The notes beneath the pieces are model-generated. The model was not told the origin of the DNA. It was given only the letters and a program-made list of their open reading frames with translations, and did no database searches. Of a stretch of 64,000 nt of DNA, positions 58,801-64,000 are shown piece by piece (positions within the stretch are counted from its first letter, which is position 1; every line of letters starts with the position of its first letter). Both the position numbers and the translations under genes were made by a program. Location: the NCBI GenBank assembly GCA_029891345.1, contig CM057009.1, positions 89,637,416 to 89,701,415 of the forward strand, written 5' to 3'. The DNA is from Dryococelus australis. Taxonomy: Eukaryota > Arthropoda > Insecta > Phasmatodea > Phasmatidae.

Positions 58801-60812
58801 TTTGATGGTATTCATTATTTACATACGGCATTAAAACCGTCAACCCTTTTTTACTCTTTTGCTGGCGATAAGTTAACAAACCAAGATATTTTATTACGTA
58901 AGAGAACGTGTTAGCGATGATTTCTGTGCTATGCCAAGGTAAGTTTATTCACTAAACCAACATACCATTTTTCATGCCTAGACAAATACTTGAAATTTCA
59001 AGACTTACGGCAAAATTAGATCGCATATATTAATTGAGAGTTCAAAATAATAAATTATTAAATAAGCAGTACTTTTTGAAAGTTTGCTGTTTTGTATTTA
59101 TGCTAAGTTTAATTTAAATCCATAAATTAATATTTCTACAATTTGTCCATACTTTCAAAGTCTCGTTTGTTCACTGTCAGTAACAATTTTTAAATCAATG
59201 CTCGCTCTTTTAAGTTAATTTACATTTATTTTCATTCTATTAGAGACAAGGAAACAAATTATTTGTCCTTATTTGTACTGATATTAAGATACAAATGTTC
59301 AAATTAGGAGCTAAAAATATATTAATTTGGTGTAATAATGATAAACATTTTATTGGTTGACAATGTCTCTGACTTGGTTCTTAAATGAGGAGATGGTTCA
59401 TTGGTGACCTACACGTTCCTTGTACCACAAAATAACCACATACTTAAATAGTCCAGAAGTAACAAAGTCTTATAAACTGAAAGCAATATAAATTTTGAAT
59501 TTATTGATCTTTCATATTTGCCGCATTCTCTACGCATACATACGGCCACTATATAGTATATTCGATGAAACATGACATATAAGCCAGACATATTCCAAAA
59601 TGATTCCAAAATATTTTAAGGGCCATTTTAAGATCAAGGATTCTCAGGCATTCGTACAACCGAATAAAAACTCCTATTTCACGCAGACCATCATTTTTTT
59701 CGCCAGTTGATATCCATTTCTAATCCCAGTGAGAGTTGATACATTATATTAAGCAATTACAATATACAGGTAGCAAAAAAGTTTCAAAAGTGTCAGACTT
59801 GACTTCATTTCAGCCGAGTCCATTATCAACGAGGGTCTACCAACATGTAGTTCGTGCTCTAAGAAATTATTCGCAAATGTACTATATTTTGTACACGTGG
59901 AGTGGTAAAGATATTTCCCATATATTCATGCCAGGATTCCTACATTTGCTCAGGAAACAGCCAAGTGCGTAGGAAACTTCCCAACTATGTATAGTAGTGA
60001 CGCCAAACATTCAGTACTTGTAGCCAGATGTGTTGTATTGTTTACATACATATCTAAACACCCTACCTATTCTGCGAGAATTAATAAACTTTAATATATT
60101 TTGTATTCTTTCAAAAAATTCCAGAGTTAAGATTCTTTATCTTGCTCTTCTTCGAGGTTCCTTTTGTGGCACGCAACTAAAAGAATCTGTTGGTTTTCTT
60201 TCTTTTCTCTGCGCAAATTTTACATACTTTTTATCCCTCGTCACCTTATTTAAAACATTCTAACATAATCCATAAAAAAAATTCCAGATTCTGTGAAAGA
60301 CTGCAGAAATATAAGTTTTTTTTTTATGCTTGGAAGTCACAAACTCACGTCCCTACACCATGATTCTCAGTAAGGGTTTCCTTAAAAGTTTTTAAAGTTG
60401 CTTACGAACACGTACACAATCACAAATTTGCATACAAAAAAAGCATTACAAACTCTCCGAAATCGAAATAGTTATTCAAACTGCGACCCTCAGATTTCAC
60501 TGTAGCTCTTCGCATTCAACTTGTATTTGGCTTTTATTTTGCGTTCCGAAAACCACTTAATACGAATTTTATTTTTGCCTATTTTTTCATCCTCTGAGAT
60601 GTAGTCTAGTCATTTCTTGTATGGAGGTTCAGTCTTACAAAACAGAGGGTTTGAAAACGCTGAAAATGATTATCTTTACAATTTAGAAACCTCCAACGAC
60701 TGTCTAAAATGTTCAAATACATGCACTGTAAAGATATCATATTGACAGGTGAAGTGGTATCGTGAAAGTTTTCTGATACGAGCAGGTGGTTTGTGTACTT
60801 CTTAAAGCAACT
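49872..60812. other. 11 kb of AT-rich DNA, no gene recognised
   Basis: Homopolymer runs (for example A17 near 52857) and very AT-rich words dominate. The frames at 51159-51407, 52766-52972, 56191-56505, 59736-59972 and 60030-60263 show no recognisable domain. Only 55.99-56.65 kb is somewhat GC-richer, with one weak minus-strand exon signal listed separately. The stretch could be intron of a gene whose exons lie outside the window. Confidence 0.5.
55997..56070 (-). CDS. Weak candidate exon end with consensus splice donor
   Basis: On the minus strand, GAGATACG|GTAAGTATTTATT is a near-perfect donor. The preceding 23 codons are open (DSRYSCVVEHVTELGEFDCE near the end), back to a stop. Possible acceptors exist (for example GTGACAG). 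The peptide is not recognised. It may equally be an untranslated exon or chance. Confidence 0.2.
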
Positions 60813-61070
60813 GGGGCCACGGTGGCTGAGCAGTTAGCCTGCTCGCCTCCCACAAGTGCGTATCGGGTTCAATCACCGGCCGAGCATCTCCCGGATTTTT
60901 GCAAGTGGAAATCGTGCAGTACGATGCCGCTGGTTGGAGGGTTTTCTCGGGGATCACCCGTTTCCCCGCCTATTCATTCTAGCGCTGCTTCCTACTCCCT
61001 GCACTTCACCCTCATCGGCTCTCAAGAGCCCATTGTTATGATCCGCTCGAATCTCTTCACTCACTCACTT
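60813..61070 (+). mobile_element. tRNA-derived SINE family S1, copy 3
   Basis: The head GGGGCCACGGTGGCTGAGCA is identical to copy 2 over 20 bases, with A box TGGCTGAGCAGTTAGC and B box GGGTTCAATCACC. The body words GCAAGTGGAAATCGTGC, TTTTCTCGGGGATCACCC, TTTCCCCGCC and CCCTCATCGGCTCT follow, ending CTCTTCACTCACTCACTT. No clear target duplication. The two plus-strand open frames across it are SINE sequence. Confidence 0.88.
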
Positions 61071-61378
61071 TAATGGAACCGGTATGCAAGCATGTCTCTA
61101 AAACGTCAATAATTTCTTCCGAAAGTAAACAATTTTACCTCCTTAATCACCAGTCCTCAACTCGTCCGGTGGTTGCTGGCGCAGGAATGTGAAGAATCTT
61201 CAGTGACTAGCTAGATGGTACGACTATGCTTGCGAATGTATAACAAAGAGAGGAAATTTTGGGATTGTAACTTGTCACGTGTTACGCATTTTCCTCCATT
61301 CACAAACGTATGGAGCCGAGTCACTTGTGCGCGGAACATTCTGTTCATGTGTAAGGACACGAAGTACTTTTTGAAGTA

Positions 61379-61850
61379 CACCGCTCACAAAAAAGTTTAG
61401 CATGTATCAGAATACAGGATGTTATATTGAATAAAAGTAGTTTATATGACATGTTGTAATCCTAATAGCACTTAAAATGAAAAAAAGACAATACTCGTTT
61501 ACATCATCCTAGTATGAACCAAACAAGACATAAACTGAACAACATTTTAAACAAAGGAATCTCATCAGTGTCAATAACAAAACAAAAGGTCTTCTGGGTT
61601 GCAATGACGAACTTCAATTACGTGTAGGACGTCCAATATTCATGACGCACGCGTGTATCCGACGAGGCATGCCAAAAACAAGATAGTTAAGCATATTCTG
61701 AGGAAAATTCTCGCATTCCTCAATTACAGCGGTTTTTAAGGGCTGAATGGTCATTGGTGGTAGTACACGGTTTGAGTTCTCTCGTTTCAGGAAGGACCAC
61801 ACATTATCTATGCAGTTCGTGTCAGATGAATAACCTGTCCAGTTCATTCT
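61379..61850 (-). mobile_element. Truncated Tc1-like transposon, 3' end of transposase
   Basis: A minus-strand frame of 77 codons (61614-61847) matches the transposase end of Tc1-like elements: WTGYSSDTNCIDNVWSFLKR corresponds to W-x4-SPDLNPIENVWxxLKR with several changes, including the final acidic position (Asp for Glu). LKTAVIEECENFPQNML and MPRRIHACVMNIGRPTRN follow. On the far side, CCGCTCACAAAAAAGTTTAG after a TA (61377-61378) looks like the terminal inverted repeat. The upstream two-thirds of the transposase and the other end are missing, so this is a 5'-truncated remnant. Confidence 0.75.
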
Positions 61851-62619
61851 TCAGATGCTGCGAATGGGTATATGCTACACTTTTAGTGAGCATTATGTAT
61901 GGAGTTTCTTTGCTTATGGACATTTTAAAAAACCATTTCGAAATACTAAACCATTCAAATTACCATTTATATGAAACACCCTTACACACTTGCCTCTCGT
62001 GTCGCTGAATGTAAATATCTATGCATGAGCGAAACTGAGGTCCTAGCAATGTTCTTGAAAGATAAATGAAATAATCTTACTAACACTCGCCTAGTGCTGG
62101 GCAGATCACAAAGTCATTTACATGTTTTATCTTGAAAAATGTAGCGATATCTTTGAAAGCCTGTGTTGCTTTTACAACATCTAAATCATATCAAGACAGT
62201 TAGTTCAAAGTTCATCATTTGTAACATGTAAGACACGCATTAGTAATCACTTTTACAACTGTCTCCATCCAAAAATTCCCTATATTCACACGAATGATAA
62301 TAACGCGATTGATTTAATAGATATATTATTCATTACATTGTTTCTCGGTGTTTATTAACAAATATTTATAGTGACTTTGCATAAAAATTTAACCAGCCAA
62401 GTAAGGCCCTCCGAGAACTAGACTTACGGGAAAGTTGAACAAGCACAAACGCAAGTCAAGGCTGTCCTGATGTTAAAATGGAAATTGTCACATTCATTTT
62501 TTTAACTGTTCAATAACGGTTAACTTAAAGTGGTGTTGCTAAACAATTATACAATTATACAAGGACGAATAAACATGTTAGGTTCCTGGTTATGCTACAG
62601 GTGTAAAGTGCACAAGAGT

Positions 62620-63125
62620 GAAATTGGAATTTCTGGACCGTGCAACTATTCCTAGCACCTACGTAGTCCACTTGACGATTGAAACGCTGATCCCAACATG
62701 ACAAACTCTATGATATCCTCTTTGTGTGCAAATAAGGATCTTGTTCCAGTCCATCTCTGAAAGCATCGTGTGCACTTCCAGCATTCCAGAATCGCATACC
62801 AATAAGCTTCAATGGTACAAATAATTGAAGATTCGATGGTGCCGAATAAGATCTATATGATCCATAAACTACTAGTTGCAGGTACACAAAATCTTCTGAG
62901 TTGGCTGCGCAGTCTGAGGGTCGCACTGTCTTGAAGAAGCGTAAAACCTGGGGGTGATGACTTGGCCTCTTCCTGGGAATTTCCGCCCTTAATCATAGTA
63001 ATTTTTCAAAACACCTATCTGTCAGCGGTGATTATTTCATCACGTTGCGGAAATTCAAGAAGAACAGACCCTCAGAATCCCGGAACACAGTTGCCATAAT
63101 AATTCCGGCCACTGGAGCGTATTGT
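62620..63125 (-). mobile_element. Mariner-like transposase remnant
   Basis: On the minus strand, IIMATVFRDSEGLFFLNF (about 63110-63060) matches the mariner VMATVFWDSxGxxxxDF block with the first of the second-half aspartates. Pieces like TDRCFEKLL.LRAEI.RKRP, APSNLQLFVPLK, GMRFWNAG and the terminal WDQRFNRQVDY follow in the family's order (compare YSPDLAPSDFHLFxxLK, GxRF, RWxxCIxxxGDY). It has internal stops and lacks recognisable ends. Transposition activity is not expected. Confidence 0.65.
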
Positions 63126-63129
63126 ATCT

Positions 63130-64000
63130 TATATCTAGGTGTTGAGTAGTTTAATATTGAAGTTAGATTGGGGGGGGGTCAGAGTAGCGAGGTAAGACGT
63201 GGTAGCTCCTCTACTTTGTTGGTGAAATGCAGCTACCTGGCGAAAACCATGTAGGTGCTTTACTTAGACCTCCTCCTTGTCAGTCGAGAAGGAGGTGCGT
63301 GATTGCTTTTTTTTCTTTTGCTGCGTTTGTGATAACGTTTTGTTGGTTTGTGAAGGAAGTGATGTAATGTCTGCGCTATTTTGAAGTGTCCACTAGTGGC
63401 GCGTGTAAAGAGTATGCCAATATACTTGACTAAACAAATACGCTGTCATAAAGCTTAAAACTTACTGGTTTCGTTTCTGTTCCTTTCTCTTGTATGAGTG
63501 TGGTGGCCGACCATGTTTGTTCACAGTACGATTGGGGCAAGACGAGACTATGGTGGGTAACCCATCTGGCCACTAACAAATCTGTTTGAGGATATGAATA
63601 CTTTCGGGGTGATATTTTGCATGTCTGCGAGTGAAATGTGTATTTATACTGCTGAGGTTTTCAATATAAAAATATACAACTGTGATGAAACCGGAGTGTC
63701 AGATGTCCTAAACTAAAATATCAAAACAAGAAGTTCAAAGGGGAAATAAATGGGGTGTGGCTGTGTTGGGGACGCGGACGTTTGTTTTGCGTGAATACGT
63801 CTACGTTGACGCGCTCGGATGCCTTGATGTTTTTTTACGTTCCCGGTGCCTCTTCACTCTATAATATGTGGTTTTATGGATGTCGCTGGATTGCTTTTGA
63901 GATGCTCTTTCCACTCGTATACGATTTTTTTATTTCGAGTTGGCTATTTAAAGAATATAGACCAAAATTGTGTTAAGTTTTCTTAATTTTTTACATAATA
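63130..64000. other. No recognised gene
   Basis: Moderate GC with a G9 run near 63169 and a small hairpin (CCTCCTT, 10-base loop, AAGGAGG, near 63270-63295). The 63755-63976 open frame (Trp/Phe-rich) shows no recognisable domain. Confidence 0.45.

Noticed and set aside
1-64000. CRISPR arrays, bacterial operons, rRNA genes and intact tRNA genes
   Set aside because: None seen. The tRNA-like segments (14.68, 26.5, 29.44, 32.85, 41.64 and 60.81 kb) are SINE heads or decayed copies without full cloverleaf structure.

Overview
The window looks like repeat-rich, AT-rich nuclear DNA from a large-genome arthropod, most likely an insect. The evidence is one intron-poor Tartan/Capricious-type LRR receptor gene, CCTAA (arthropod TTAGG-type) satellite traces, tRNA-derived SINEs with insect-like heads, and Tc1/mariner and Ty3/gypsy elements. 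There is no bacterial operon, CRISPR array or rRNA. I cannot name the species.

Layout. 1-6.1 kb: an old, broken Ty3/gypsy fossil on the minus strand, with gag, RT, RNase H, an extra OTU-like segment and integrase. 6.1-11 kb: no recognisable gene. 11-16.1 kb: a mosaic of repeats. It holds repeat family A, a 952-bp foldback element sitting inside a CTTTCCATCAAT minisatellite, an unidentified minus-strand reading frame, a CCATNTTG-rich array with a tRNA-like SINE head, a CCTAA-derived minisatellite, and repeat family C. 16.69-17.02 kb: an unidentified open frame. 18.4-27.65 kb: a second Ty3/gypsy fossil on the plus strand with very long end repeats of about 1.96 kb; a SINE has inserted into its right LTR. 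28.8 kb: a possible short first exon. 29.4-31.7 kb: a SINE head, then inverted copies of families C and A bracketing a roughly 115-bp tandem array. 35.7-46.3 kb: the one convincing host gene, at 37.2-39.05 kb, flanked by two arrays of a roughly 140-bp unit in opposite orientations. 48.66-49.87 kb: a nearly full-length Tc1-like transposon with TIRs and TA duplications but a broken transposase. 60.8-63.1 kb: a SINE, a truncated Tc1-like 3' end and a mariner transposase remnant. The rest is AT-rich DNA in which I see no gene.

The only gene I would assign a cellular role is the LRR receptor, a predicted cell-surface adhesion or recognition protein. Everything else is mobile-element debris, satellites or weak exon candidates. 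I found no intact novel defence or metabolic system. The most unusual signals are the OTU-like segment in the first gypsy fossil, the identical LTR block bounded by diverged DNA in the second, the mirrored A-C/C'-A' repeat arrangement, and the tandem array carrying TCAAGGTCA- and AATATGGCGG-type words. All alignments were made by eye.
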